Source: Epiperipatus broadwayi (taxonomy: Eukaryota; Onychophora; Udeonychophora; Euonychophora; Peripatidae). From it: DNA of 64,000 bases. The first letter of the stretch is position 1. The number at the start of each line of letters is the position of its first letter. Location of the stretch: the NCBI GenBank assembly GCA_028023455.1, contig JAQFVV010012511.1, positions 1,118,001 through 1,182,000 of the forward strand, written 5' to 3'. Shown in pieces: positions 49,399-63,118 of this stretch. The notes under the pieces are model-generated. The model did no database searches. It saw only the letters and a program-made list of their open reading frames with translations, and was not told the origin of the DNA. The position numbers were made by a program, and so were the translations under genes.

Positions 49399-52300
49399 AG
49401 AGACATTTTATTTATATTATATATATAATTAAAAACCAGTCAATGTTTAGACAATCTCAATATCAATAATTTATTGTTAAAAGGAGGTTGCCTTGACAAT
49501 AGTTTGAAATTGTTGATTTTGATATTGGGATTGTCTAAGTGTTTTTTTAATGATTACTTACAAACCCATTTAGCCTTGAGCTTTATTACACTTTATTTAT
49601 ATATATATATAATGGATCATAGAAAATCAGAAGATGCAAACGAGTTTAATCTATTACTATTTTAAATCCTAAAAAATAAATAATGATATAGTTAATTATT
49701 CAAGGTCATGTAACAATAGAGCATCAGAAATTGCAGTTGAGCTTCATTTCAGGAATCTTTATCTCTCAAGTACATTACTTTATCACTGTGCTAAAATCCA
49801 CTGAGCCCATTGCAATAGAGATGTGCTATTTGTCAATCAGTAAATAATAGAAATTAGCTCAGCAGTGTGAATGATGAAATTATCTAAGATAAAATGACTG
49901 TGATTAAATTTAAACAAATAAGTTTGAACATTATTTACATTGCCTTTATTTCCTACATATATAAACAATGATTTGCATTTGCACCTTCCACTATTAATAA
50001 AAGTCAATGATGTTACAATTGCATTCTTTGTTTATTGTACTGTGGCAACAATCTTCTTACCAACCTGCAGATTAATCTTAACTAGTAACATCTAGATAAT
50101 TATTTACTGACTAATAGTGGATGGTATCTGAATTTGCTGTGAGCTGATCACCTGAAAGAAAAATCCTAAGGCTTTTCAAAGTTTATCTGGCTGAAAATAA
50201 ATTTCAGGTCATGATATCACAAATATATATTTATATATCCAAAAGCATTAAAGTTAAAAATTGCATGTAAATTTTATTTGATAAAATAAAATTCTATCTT
50301 TTCACGGTTTGTGATATATATAATTCAATGGGAGGTAGTTACTCCCACTTTTCAATTACATATATATATACACACACACTATAAGAACTTAGGATGAATT
50401 TCAAAAATTGAATGGCTAAATAACTCTAAATGAAGTCATTTTACTATATATAGAAGTACAAATACATAAAAATAATCATGAATTTTTTTGGCTAATCATT
50501 TTTTAAGTTTATTAAATTAAATGTTATTTTATTTTAGATAATAAGCTGCTTAAACTTTTAAATTTATCAACAATAATTTAACTATATATGATGGGAAAAG
50601 ATGAATCATCATCTTTTGCTCATTAGAAATAAACCGTTGATATAAAATTTTAAAATCATAAATATAATCCTTTAGAGAAAACACACTTTAGTACATCAGA
50701 AAAATTAATATTACTTTTTTTAAATTTTAATTTATTCTTAAAAATGTAGTCTTCAAGAAAAAATATTTTCAGACATTTTAAAGTACTTTGTAGATATCTT
50801 TTTTAAAATAAGAGTAATATATATATATTGTGTCATCTGGGATGTTCCTACCACATGTGATTATAAGCATATAGGCTTTAATCCCCCCCCCCCTAAATGT
50901 CAATCTGTTACTTTATTTTGAGATTATTAATCATTAGAATTGCCAATTGATAGTTCTCCACTTTATTTGGGGAAATATATTACCTTTCACGAGATTTAAG
51001 CTAATATTTTATTCATATTACTTTTAGAAAGTAGTTCAACATTAAATTCTTTGAGGAACCTAAAGTTATTCATATTTAAAAAAGAGAAAACATATTTTGC
51101 TTAAGATGCAAATGATAATAATATATACATCTTATAAATGCTAATCTTTAAACAATAAAGAAACATCATTTGGGAATTATTATTTTGTTGCACTGTAACT
51201 TAGATCACTAATATAAAAGAATGAAAAGGAAACACTTTAATTTTAGGAATATTTTTATTAAAATAACACTTTATTTGTAAATTAATAAATGACTGATATA
51301 TGTTGCATATAATAATTTATATATATGTGTTTATTTAAAATTATATCAATCTCCCAACAATTGTTTGAAGCAATAAACAAATGAAGTGTTTGAGCGAAAT
51401 TGGATAGCAAGAAGAAAAAAGATGTTACATATATTATTTTTTTTATTCTTTCTTGGATTGTATATGTTTGTACACTTCTTGTAACCATCTGGAAAAACTA
51501 CATTTTGTTCAATATATTTTAATTAGAAACAATGTACATATTCATAAAATCATTTACAAAAGAACAACATAATATTAAATGCTAAGGACAAACAGATGTT
51601 GACATCTGTTCTTACGGACCACGAACATTGATAAAGGTTATTTAACAACTAAATCATGAATCCCATAGCATTATAAAACTCATTTTTGCTTTTGACAAAA
51701 TGTTCATACCATTCGAATTTAAGCATACATGTAAAAAACAAATGTAAATGCATGCATATCAGGAAATAAAATGTGAACCATCATAAAAGAAACAAAATAA
51801 CTCCATGGAAAGAACTAGAAGAAACTAAATTAGACTTCAACATTTAATACAAGGATTATTTATTAAAAGAAAAAGTGAGCAGAAAATAGAAAATACTAAT
51901 ATATTAATGTTTAATCATGAAACCATGATGTCATCTATTGAATATGGTCTGTTTTTCACATTCTATTGGAAATATATGTATTATATACATATCGGAATTA
52001 TTAATATATGTTATAATGTTTGTGAACAATGCAATAAATGAATGGATAAATTTATAGCTATTAAAAGGGATTATGATACTATTATTTGGTAAGTGATACA
52101 AGGATTACTATTTGTTGAAACTTGCATTTGTATATACATATAAACTAAGTGAATTACACAATTATATGTTACATTTTAAATATCTAAAGGAATTTTAGTG
52201 CATAACTATTACCAGGGAAATTGTAATGAATTATTCCAAGAACCACACTCAAATTCTTGTTTTATTATTATGTCACTTTAATTGGATACTTACAAGACTT

Positions 52301-53333
52301 TATACTGATCTTATCCAATCAAATATGGTAAATATTTGAAATTTGAATATTCCAATAATGTTACAGAGTTTTCATTTTTATTTAAATTTTATTATATATA
52401 TGTAGTGAAGAATTATTTCATGTATATGTGTTTATATAAAGCAAATAATTACATATACATTCAATTAAGGGAAATCATCTTAAGTTGCTTAAAGTATAAA
52501 CAACTATTGAGTGAAGTTTACCAAGGTAACTTATTTAAGTCTGATATCTTAACATAGAGTGTAATAAGTTAGCACTTTTCTTTATTAAATTATTGTTAGC
52601 AGAATTAAGTTCACTGCATGCCTTCTTTTGACTTAAAATAGTATTTTATTTTACATTATTTATAGTATAAACACATACATAGTTATTATAATTTAACTAT
52701 TATTTATAATATCTATTTTAAGTAACCTTGATCATAACTACAAATGTAAATAAAACATTATTATTCATTAAAGTAGAAATCCTAGCTTTATTTACTTAAT
52801 TTCTTACATTATTCAAATAGGTTTATATAATAAAATCTTAACTCATAAATGATTCAATATCATTGATATGCAATTTTGCATATGGTAATATTATTAGAAT
52901 TCACCATCAATAGTAGATATATTTATGAGCTAACAGTATTATTAACTAATTAGATTTAGATTGTAATTGTGTGAATGAGGGATTTAGGCTCTGGCATACA
53001 CATCTATGACCTTATTGTTGTCGGGCATAATTTTGTGTTGTCAAAATTCAGATTCTATAAAATTTATTAGAGTCTCTAGATTATTGGTTTGTCTTATCAA
53101 TTTCTCATTTAGAAAAATAAATATTGGACTACATCTATATATTCATTTATATTTTAATAAAAGTAAAAAATTATATTTTATTATATTTTTGCACTTGAAT
53201 TTTTAGATTACATGGTGGTTATGAAATAAATCTTTCAAAATTCTAGGCTAAACCAGCTTTCAGTGCTACTCTTTTTTGATAAAGATATGCATTAAAAGTC
53301 TTTAACTAATGAGAATTATAGAATCTTTGTAAA
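49399..53333. other. Intergenic DNA, nothing seen
   Basis: AT-rich with small (TA)n, (CA)n and poly-C tracts (for example 50883-50892). Open frames are short and without recognisable similarity. Confidence 0.5.
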
Positions 53334-53338
53334 AAAAC

Positions 53339-54029
53339 TGTTGTGTTTGGCTTGATTTACAGGTTCGTTTCCAAACCAACAGACAAATGATGACAAAACT
53401 AAACAATTAATATGTACAATTTATTAATCACAAAATATATATACATGTTAGTTAAACAATAATTTACGTATAGTTTATACAAGTCTGAGGTAGTCTGCCG
53501 AGTAATAGAATTTCCTTCCAGCTATATGATTAGCCTGTCTCACGAGTTCAAGAGAAACTCTTCCAGCTGCACTGGTCAGCTTGCCTCAAGTCAGTTCTAA
53601 TTCAGACTCTTCCAGCTGCCCTTAGACAGCTTGCCGTGAGTTGACTGCAGACCTAAGCAGTTTTCAGTCCTAGTGGACATGCCTCACTGCTGAGATGTCA
53701 CAATAATGGCTAGTGAAGACACTCTTGCTGATGGCAGAGGTTTCACTGGGGAGCACATTCAGTCATTTGGGTTGACTGACGTTAACGCTCTCTCACACAT
53801 TATCTATCTATCTGCCTTGCATCCAGAAAGGCTGACTATTTAATGGTAGATCCCCTACCTTACTGGAAACATTTGGATTCAGTAATCATGCTTGCTTATT
53901 GGCCTGTTATCATTGGCTATGTGTTTGTCTGTACACCAGCCTATTGGCCAGCAGCAAACAATGCTCAATCTGATCAGATAAGGTAGGAATATGAACTAGT
54001 ACACTCTGAAGGCAAAGTCAGATATGACA
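53339..54029 (-). mobile_element. Probable solo LTR (691 bp), minus strand
   Basis: A clearly GC-richer block starts TG and ends CA. It is flanked on both sides by AAAAC (53334-53338 and 54030-54034), as expected for a 5-bp target duplication. Read on the minus strand it starts TGTCATATC and has a taaatag TATA-like string around 53840. An AATAAA near 53415-53420 precedes the terminal stretch ending AAACACAACA, which is the normal order of an LTR. No internal retrotransposon sequence adjoins it. In A-rich flanks, AAAAC could match by chance. Confidence 0.5.
53515..53650. repeat. Three ~48-bp diverged tandem units inside the putative LTR
   Basis: Each unit begins t(c)cttccagct, continues with an agcctgtct or agcttgcc block, and ends in a gagtt/cagtt phrase. 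Units start near 53515, 53558 and 53607. Tandem units like these often occur in LTR U3 regions. Confidence 0.6.
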
Positions 54030-54034
54030 AAAAC

Positions 54035-57000
54035 AAAAGATAAAACTGTCAAAAAAAAAAAAAGAGTAATTAGTAAACTAGTGAAATGGGTATTTTGGCT
54101 TGGGTTAAAAATGGTAGAATATTTGAATATCAGATTATTAACATGCATACTATAAATTGATAAAGTTGATTGCCAAATATGTGAGTGCAAGTTCTGTTTC
54201 TTATTAAAGTATTAAAAATCATAAACTGTTCTGGAGATGTAAATATAGCACTACCATCTGGTATTCATTGATTATTCAAACTTATAATAGATAGCTCTCA
54301 AGTAGAATAATAAAGTAAAACATTTTTGTTATTGAAATCAAATGAAGAAAAATATGTGAGACTTTGTTCGTGAAGATAAACTACCCCTGGATGAAATACC
54401 TTAGTTGTATACAAAATTGAATACAGCAACACTACTTTCAAGACAATATATTATTGATAATCGAGGGCAAATATCACCACAAGAGTCTTTCACCATAAAT
54501 ATTTATGCAAGCAAGCAAAAAATAACTCTGAATATAAATCAGTTTTTTGGGAGCATGAACAAAAATTCGGCCACATCTTCGACTCAAAGAACATCAATAT
54601 TGTTTGCACAGAATGAGATGGCAGAAAAAGAAAAATGAAAGAGGCATGGTTTAGCGCTAACAACAGCCATGTCATCAGTAAAATAGAAAATAGTATCCAA
54701 CTCTCAAGCAAGTGGAATATTTAAATATCTAATTTAAATTATTACCAATGCATCATAAATACTGCAGCATACCCAGCCAATGCACAAGTGTTTGAATCTT
54801 TTTTTCCAAGCTGAAAGCATGTTCAGCTTCATTTAATAAAAATAAATACATTAGGAACATTTCAGCCAATTTATTACAAATTCTATTTTTCAAATTTGGC
54901 ACATTTTAAAATTTTTTATAGCACCTTGTATCAATTTTAATTATAAATAGATCTTGATACTAATAATATAAAAAAATTATGCTGGATTCAGAAAACGTAA
55001 AATGTTAATTGCATTTAAGCTATTATATAATTTTGAAGCCAATGAACTGTAAATATTATGAAATTTTCAGACTCTTACTGATCCTAAATTTAATATTTAG
55101 TAGAAAATGAAATAATTGCCATACAAGTCTGTGAAACATTTTATGGATTACGAATTTTGTTATTCTTGAAAAGAGTGTAAATCTACGTGTGTAATTTTAC
55201 TCTAAAATTAACTTCATCATAATTATTCTAAATGAAAAACTCATGATTATAGTTTTCATAAATGCAAATGTGAATCAAATGCAGATATCATACAGTAAAA
55301 ACCTATCAAAATTATTAAAGAGAACTGATCAGATATCTTCAGATGTGAATATAAGTAATAGACTTACATTGTACACTTACAAATGAAGTATGTTGTATAC
55401 TTACATGTGATAACTACTTTATAAAATTTTGATTTTAAAAGCATCAATAAAATTATATAGATTTAGGATAAGTTATCCATATCCTATTATTTTATGAAAT
55501 AAATTCTATGCTCTTTTATTTCTATGGTTTTATTAATTTGGACTATAATGATGATCAACAGTCTGCATTCAAAAAGTAAAATGAAACTCAAATACATATA
55601 TCTTATTTGGATTGATTATTGTATTAAAATTAAAGTCATAAATGTAACTATTATTGTATTACATATTCCACAGCAAAAACATATATACTTACATAATAAA
55701 TAATTTTATTTTAAAATATACTGGACATTTTGGTTGAAATTATTTGATGTATTATAAATTAAAACAATTTTTATTACTTTCTTGTGTATATTGAGACAAT
55801 ATAGTCTCATTGATATTAGTGAAACATTTTGTTGATAAGTAGATTACAATATTTTATTATATGAACAACGGATATGATATATATAAAATGATCAATGGAT
55901 ATGATATATATAACCATTAAAAAACAGACACCACCTAAACATACCAATATAGATAGTAATCAATATTTCTCTGTTATCAAGGCAACCTCTCTCCTTTTAA
56001 TATATATATATAATGATAATATATATCAAGTTGAGTTATAGTAATTTTTTTCTTTCAATATTATAAATTTATAATTTAATTTTTTTTAAAATGAAATATA
56101 TGTTCATAATTATTATATATACGATTATGTAAAAAAACAAATTATTAATTTAATCTTATTTTCATTTACTTACATCTATAAACTTGTCATTGTATGCGTG
56201 TAAGCATGGTTTAGTTTAGAGTTCTAAAAATAATTAATCAGATTATTTTTCATTAAACCATCTCCATGATTATGAAATTCTTAAATCAGTTAAGCTACAT
56301 GTTTGTGAAACTTAATGTAATATGTTGGGAAATATTTGTACAAACAAATTTGGTTAACATTTTGTTTTCTTTCCAATATTTTTTGCAAACAAATCTAACG
56401 CTATAAGTAGTTTTTAAATTAATTTAAAATTTTGATTTAAAGTTGTGTATTGGAGAATAGTCAGCCACTAGCTATAAGCTTGAAACTCTGAAGTTAGTAA
56501 CATCACTATCAGTATTACATTAATCTTGAAATGTCAATTTACTCTTTTGTCTTGGTTGTGGATTCTTCGTGATTGCCATATATCATCTACTAAGCAATTT
56601 CTAGATTTTAAACTGAAAACTGCACAAAAGTTTTTACAATTCATCATTTTGTCTATTATAAAATTAAAAATATTGCAAGCAAATTTATTGGTAGAAGAAA
56701 TTTAAATAAGAAACAACTTTTGTAAATGAATATACCCTTGAATATTATCCTAATAAATGTAAACATAATATTGTTATTTAGAATCTTCATGTAAGATATG
56801 TAGCTATTTATTTTTTATTTTACATTCTGTCTTAAATATTTCTTATGTAAATTGCATTATTAATAATTATTATGCTCTTTCAATTATTATTTTCTCAAAA
56901 AATATTTATAAAATTATGTTGTACTTTGGTAAAAGTTGTTTATATTTATCAGCATTTGATTCCAATTGCAGCTTATTTAATTTTAATAATTTTATAATCC

Positions 57001-58128
57001 TATATAAAATTAAGTTTTGAATTATGGTCAGTTCTTCAGTTCTTATAAAGATATTCTGATAGTCATTATCAGTCTTAAGTTAATATTTCCTTAATATTCT
57101 TGTATGTTCTTTAAATTGTAAATAATCCATTCATTTATTATTGTTGCTTTTATTATTAATAAAAAAATATTGCTCTACTTTCCTCATATTCTTTATTATC
57201 TTTAATCCAAAATCTGGATTATATTGTGATCTTATTTTCTAAACAGAAGTTCAGTAACTTAGATTTGTATTATATATGCGTGTGTTCTCATTGATTATCT
57301 GCTGAATTTTCTGGTCAGCATTATTTTAATGTGATATCTTCTATATTAATATTGATGGTAATCATTACAAAAGGTAATTGGGCATTAAGTCTACAGTAGT
57401 TGGAAAAACAAATCGACTGCTTCCCAGTCACATATATTTTTTATTATCTATGTTTAACAATCCAATGTTAAGTTTGATGATAATAAAGTTATTTAATTTA
57501 AAGGGCTAGATTCTGTGCATATATTTTCAGTTGCATAAATTGATTCCCATTATCATCATTACCACTTTGTCTTTATTGATATTTTCATTTTATAATCTAA
57601 TGCTCCAAAGTTTTAGACAAAATTGCCATTCATATTTCTATTACAATATCACTATTTTTTAATTTACAAAAAACATCATCAACAACAAAAAAACAACAAC
57701 TTTGCACTATTTTTTATATCTCTTAGGTATTGATCGCATTTAATTATGTAATTTTTATTATTAATTAAAATATTTTATTTAATCATTTTTAAAATAAAAT
57801 TTTTGGAATTATATTTATGAATTTCATTATTCTTTGCATACATATTAGATTGAAATTTAGTAATGAAAAAAACCTATATAAAACTAATCAAATTCTCAGA
57901 AATTCAGGGGTTCATATGATGTTAAAGCAGTGAAAATAATAGATTAAGCTTCTATCCAAGAATCTTTAGTTTTTGAATTTCTCACTCTACAATTCTCTTA
58001 AAGTGCACCTGGTGAAAATATTTTTAATTTTAAAATAAATTTGATTATATAAAATTTTTTTTTACAAAATTCATAAATCAATGAAAAGTGAAATAGAAAT
58101 TTCCAATTAATAATACTCATATTTGTCC
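54035..58128. other. Intergenic DNA, no supported gene
   Basis: One 77-codon plus-strand frame (54405-54638, Ser/Thr/Gln-rich) is less AT-biased than its surroundings and may be a transposon fragment. I recognise no family and see no splice context. A block at 54230-54310 weakly resembles 35650-35720 in intron 2. The remainder is simple AT-rich sequence. Confidence 0.4.
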
Positions 58129-58327
58129 TCCAAGCACTGGATGCTGTCTGTGATAAGAAAAGCTTAGAATTTACTTGTTTTAAATTAAGCTTAACACTTT
58201 CAAATCTACTTATAATCTCATATTCAATGCTATGAATATGAGACTCTAAGTAAGTTTCAAAAGCAGTAAGCTTAATTTAAAACACATAAATTCTAAGCTT
58301 TTCTTATCACAACATCCAATGCTTGAA
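58129..58327. repeat. 200-bp hairpin, MITE-like
   Basis: The left arm (ccaagcactggatg, gtgataagaaaagcttagaa, aattaagctta) is matched by its reverse complement on the right, around a ctcatattca/tgaatatgag centre near 58220. The arms carry only a few differences. No flanking duplication could be confirmed. The atactcatatttgt phrase before the left arm recurs loosely near 58366. Confidence 0.75.
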
Positions 58328-58895
58328 GGCCAATTTTTTTCCTAAGAAAAGTTTTTACTTCAGATAATAACATTCATATTTGTTCAAGAGTACTGAACTT
58401 CTTAATCCAGTGAAGGCTTATATTATCTAAAACAAAGCTTATCAAAATATTTTATAATTAAAATTTTTAACTATTTTAACACCCTCCCCCCCAAAAAAGC
58501 ACATCTTTGAAAGAAACTAATAAATTACTCTCAAAATCAAAATCTTTTTGAAGATTGTAGAAAAAGATATTAGATTTGAAGAATTCATAGCAATATTTTC
58601 ACATATAGGACTACCCCATATTTTAAATACAAACTACCCAGCATTATTTAGAATAATAATGTGTAGCAGATTCAAAAGCAAAATGTTATTTAATTAATTC
58701 TCAACTAAGGAAAGTTAAAAAAACATTTCACTTTGGTCAAATTAATAGAATTGTTGTGTTTAATTGTCATTTTGTTGCTTGAATATAATTTGCCATTTTA
58801 AAAAATTTTAATATAAACTTGATTGACATATATATATAAATAAATTATATATATATACTAATATGTAATAAAATAAATTCTACATGAATATGTAG
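58328..58895. other. Spacer between two hairpins
   Basis: AT-rich sequence with a short C tract (58480-58490). Nothing else is seen. Confidence 0.5.
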
Positions 58896-59096
58896 ATAAT
58901 TATCAACTATTACAGTAATAAATTTTGGTACAAAACAAGCCAGGCTTTCAATACAGTGTATCTTTGTCAAAGCACACCTAAATAAATATTCACTTTAGTC
59001 GTGCTTTGATAAAGATACACCATATCGAAAGCCTGGCTTAGCAATAATAAATATTGTTTTATACCAAAATTTATTACCTTAATAGTTGGTAATTAT
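58896..59096. repeat. 200-bp hairpin, MITE-like, different family
   Basis: The left arm has ataattatcaactatta, gtaataaattttggtac and aagccaggctttc, then gtgtatctttgtcaaagca. The right arm is the reverse complement with a roughly 13-bp insertion beside the aagcctggctta block. The centre is near 58985. The sequence is unrelated to the preceding hairpin. Confidence 0.8.
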
Positions 59097-61803
59097 GTAC
59101 ACACTCTTGTGGAACTTTTATTTTATTATATATAAATATGTTAAATATTACCATGGATTTGTTATGAAGAGCCAAAATGTGTGACTATTTCCATGTAATA
59201 ACTAATGATATGTTTAGCAATAGTGTTTGCTAGCAAAGCATCAATTATTATTCCAATAATAATTTTTTGGTCTTGAGCTGCTCAAAACAAAAAATCTATT
59301 ATTAGATGCTAGAGCAAAGGGTCTAATCTTAGAATTGTCAATAACAATTGATCCAACAGTTTAACTAACATCACTAACTCAAGATAAAAAAAAACTACTA
59401 CTGAATGCTATAGAGCAAATCATTGCTAAACATACAATTTGAGAAAGCCATGAAATCTTGTTTCAAACATTACCAACATTTTAAATAAGATTAAAAGTAA
59501 GTCACTTTGATATTCTGTTAATTTTTATTAATTAATAGCTTGCTATACACAATTATTATAAGCATTGAATTACTAGATAAAGAAACTCAGCTGATTCATT
59601 AAAATAATTTTTTTGATAGAACAGATATTTAAAAAAATATCAAATCCATGTTTCAATTATGAAACAGTAGCTATTTATTAGATAAATTAAAACCTATTAG
59701 AATTTCATTCTGAGAATCAATTTTATAATATTATTGTGATGATTATGTGTGGCAACCATATTGTTACAATAATACATTATTCATTAAAAAAGAATAAAGC
59801 ACTGGAATCAAATAAATTGATTTATTTAATAAACATACAATACATAAAATTTCAATTGCTTTTACAAAGTTAAAAGCATTCACAATAGCTCAAAAGAATA
59901 TAAAAAAGTTTTTATATAAGAAAAAAAAATATTGCCAAAAGTTTTGGATCATTAATAATGTTACTTTTTAAATTACATTATCATTGTGCTGTTCTCATTC
60001 CTAACTTTGGCCTTTCTATATTTATTAAGTCTTTATATCAAACAAAATATTATCTTAATTTTATCATCTGCGGAAGAGAATATTATTGTAAGTTTAAGCA
60101 ATCACTGACCACTACATAATAATGCCAACAAATCTGCAAAAAATCAAAAGTGCTTATATTTAGCGTATAAATGAGATCATTAAAATATATAGTTTGTTTT
60201 AGTGATTAATTATATACCTATGCAAGCAAGTTGACTTGGTTCAAAATCTTACAAGTATTTGAATCTCAGTGAATCAGCTTGAATAATATAAAATAATCAA
60301 ATACAGTTGCAAAATAGAAATGTACAAATGTAATTTTCCTTACTGATGAAAATTAATAGCCAGAAATTAGTTTAGAGATTTCACTGGCACTTTATGTAAT
60401 ATTTAGTAATTATTATTCAAGTTTATAACAGTTGGATTGGGAATGGAATAATAGAATGGATTACTATTCTTAATACAGATATTAGAAACAATAACAAAAC
60501 TATTTCCACTTCTCTTCTTATATTTGTTAATTTAATCAAATTAATTTTCAAATTTTGGATATGGTCCTAATTTATTCTGAAGATATCCATCAATTTCTAA
60601 CATAGAGACTATTATTTATGATCCAGAGTTCCAACATTTGTGACAGTTCTATGAAAATGCAATTTATTGGTGTCATAAAAACAATGTACTTCTATCATGA
60701 TCAAAGTAGTCTTTACAAGTCCTGATTGGAATGTAAAACAGATTTGAATAAATTGAGGTGAATTTGAAAATTTACTTAACAGATGAGTAGTTTTATTCCA
60801 TTGAATACATAATCTTACTATTTTTCCAAAAATGAGTAGAAAACATGTTTAGAGACTTAATAAATGTATAAAAACTTAAAAGGCACAAGCTGTCACACCT
60901 CTCCCAATTTCTTAGCTGGGAATTAAAATGAGAAACCTTTAGCTTACTAGCAAACCCTTTTAACACTTTGAGTAAACTTTTCGGGCAATTACTATTTATG
61001 ATCCAAGTATCTGGCGCAACTTTTAGCAATATAAATATATATATATATTTCTCAGAACTTTATAAAATCTATTTTCAAAAAAAAAACCACATGAATAGTG
61101 GTGGATTGTTTAATACTGTAAAAAAAAAAAAAAAAAGATTCTAGAATTGAATTGAAAACAAGAATTCTTTATGTACTTTTGTTCATTTTTGGAATGAAAA
61201 TCTATTATAAACAAGCTCTCTTAGAGAGCAAAATAATGAAGTTATGTATCACCATTAAAAACAATCTAAATTTGTTGAATAAATACTTTGAATTTGTAAA
61301 TTATCTTATCCTACTAAATATGTAACTCATATACAAAAAATTTATGAGTTAGAACACTAAAGCGACCTCTAGTAACATCATTGTGAAAGAAAAGTTAAAT
61401 AAAAGATAATTTCTGATTTGTAAACTAAAACCTTATTTCACAATGAACTTATTAGAGAGCTCTTAGTGTTCAGATTTATAAATTTTAGTTCTTCAATTTA
61501 TAAATATTAAAGTGATAATGACATTTTAATGAAATTTATCTTTAAAATTTGAAAATATATTTTTTCATAATTTTTAGTATGACATTTTCATAAATTTACT
61601 AAAGTAAACAAGTATATATTGATGCAATATAACATTTTTCTCCTCTGCTAAATAACTGAATATAAAAATTACATAACTTGATATTTAAAAAGTTTTCTTT
61701 TTACCAAATTCAATAACACTTTTAAATTTCAGGGGAGAGAGAAAAAAAAAACTTCATTGCCATAATTCTTTTAAATTTTAGTTGTCATTTAAAAAAAGCA
61801 TTG
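59097..61803. other. Intergenic DNA downstream of EXT2
   Basis: AT-rich sequence. The part next to 61800 should contain the EXT2 3' UTR (minus strand). A 78-codon minus-strand frame at 60793-61029 lacks recognisable similarity. Confidence 0.45.
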
Positions 61804-61809
61804 TTTATT
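61804..61809 (-). terminator. AATAAA overlapping the EXT2 stop region
   Basis: Minus-strand AATAAA lies immediately after the TAA stop (TAAATAAA). It is a possible poly(A) signal, but would give an extremely short 3' UTR. In AT-rich DNA the match may be fortuitous and a later signal may be used. Confidence 0.2.
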
Positions 61810-62159
61810 TATAAACTACCAATTTCATTAAACCGTTTTAATTTTTCTGGGAAAGCATCTTTGTAAAGAACTGGATCAGCACGGAATTCAACAGTCTTCA
61901 ATGGCATCATGCCATAAATTTCAGCAAATCCAGTGATACATTCTGATCTTTCAATCATATGAGACAAGTCAGCTGACAGCATTTCAACATTAGTACATTC
62001 AGGACATTTGAATTTCTTGCGAGGAGTCACTTTGATAGGGGCTTTACCAGTAGCATTGGCCACCAAAAAGTTCATAGCAATGTCTTCACAATTCATATGT
62101 TCATCAACCCAGATTTTGATGTTCCCAGGCATAGATGTTGTGTATAGATAACTAAAATA
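61809..62159 (-). CDS. EXT2: Exostosin-2 (EXT2), terminal coding exon, partial gene
   Basis: EXT2 and EXT1 form the Golgi co-polymerase that extends heparan sulfate with alternating GlcA and GlcNAc. This exon encodes the last 116 residues: YFSYLYTTS followed by MPGNIK and the rest of the C-terminal GT64 domain. [15 protein letters not shown] holds the conserved acidic pair whose Asp aligns with the catalytic Asp of EXTL2. [13 protein letters not shown], the ERSEC cysteine and [15 protein letters not shown] follow. The protein ends IGSL before the TAA, as in EXT2; EXT1 has a different C-terminus. The acceptor on the minus strand is ttttatttcag|TATTTT, phase 0. The frame is intact. The ATG at 62132 is internal, not a start. 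Upstream exons lie beyond position 64000. Confidence 0.93.
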   Translation of the reverse strand, partial: YFSYLYTTSMPGNIKIWVDEHMNCEDIAMNFLVANATGKAPIKVTPRKKFKCPECTNVEMLSADLSHMIERSECITGFAEIYGMMPLKTVEFRADPVLYKDAFPEKLKRFNEIGSL

Positions 62160-63118
62160 CTGAAATAAAATTTTTATATATTTTTAATAAAAATAAATCT
62201 AAAAATGCAAATTAAATAATTAATAAAATACATATATTTACATAATGTATGCTTTTATTTATTCATACACACACGTTTAATAAATAATGTTAAAAAAATA
62301 AACCAATTCAACAATTAATTTCACTGCTAATACTTTTCTTATTATTCATAATTCAATACAAAATAAGAATGGTAATTTCATAGTGCTTATTTGCTGTTAA
62401 TATGTAATATACAATACTACTAATACTGATTAAATATTATTCTTATATTTATATAATACCTGATTGACTAGATACTTGAATACTCTGAACAGAAAACTGG
62501 TCAATTTAACATATATCAACAAATATGATACTGATATCAATTATACAGATCTATCTTTCAACTACGAGAATTTATCTAGTACAGATCATTGAAAGTTATC
62601 ATTGATATATTAATACTTGATATTTACCAGATAAATACCAAGTGATTCATAGGCTCATACTAATTTACACCATATCTTCCATATTTATATTGCTTCAAAA
62701 AAAAAAAAAAAAAGGATAATGTATTTTATTTTTATCATAAAGAATTAACTGTGAATATACACTTTTGATGATCAGTAATGTGATTTATGATTATTAAAGA
62801 TGTATTCATAATAGAGAACTACAACTGTTTCATACTGATCAAATTGTAATTAAACCAATGACTTAAGGAAGTTTTGTGGAAATGAGCATACATCTAAGAG
62901 TACAGACAAAAAAAAAGAGAATGAAGTAATATATATATATATATTACGTCTCTATGTATATATATTCATAACAGAGGATTACAGTTGTTTCATAATGATT
63001 AAATTATAATTAAATTATTGGTTTTGGGAAGGTTATGCGAACATTTATATATAAATATTGTTCAATAAAAGAAATAATTATTTGTGTGGGTGTATATATA
63101 ATATAAATGAAATGTCCG
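62160..63118. other. EXT2 intron, nothing seen
   Basis: AT-rich intronic DNA preceding the terminal EXT2 exon on the minus strand. The segment at about 62400-62680 has no recognisable repeat. A (TA)n run lies near 62930-62945. Confidence 0.5.

Noticed and set aside
54405-54638. 77-codon plus-strand open frame, Ser/Thr/Gln-rich
   Set aside because: Composition is somewhat protein-like, but there is no recognisable domain, no splice signals and no conserved neighbour. It may be a transposon fragment.
61809-62132. EXT2 segment as a complete short gene starting at ATG 62132
   Set aside because: The EXT2-like sequence continues upstream through YFSYLYTTS to a good acceptor at 62160. The Met is internal to the GT64 domain.
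48256-62159. A functional pairing of the sulfotransferase with EXT2 (heparan sulfate synthesis and sulfation)
   Set aside because: Heparan sulfate is sulfated by Golgi-lumenal sulfotransferases of different families. This enzyme has cytosolic-SULT motifs and predicted cytosolic topology. The genes are convergent, 13 kb apart, and their adjacency is probably incidental.
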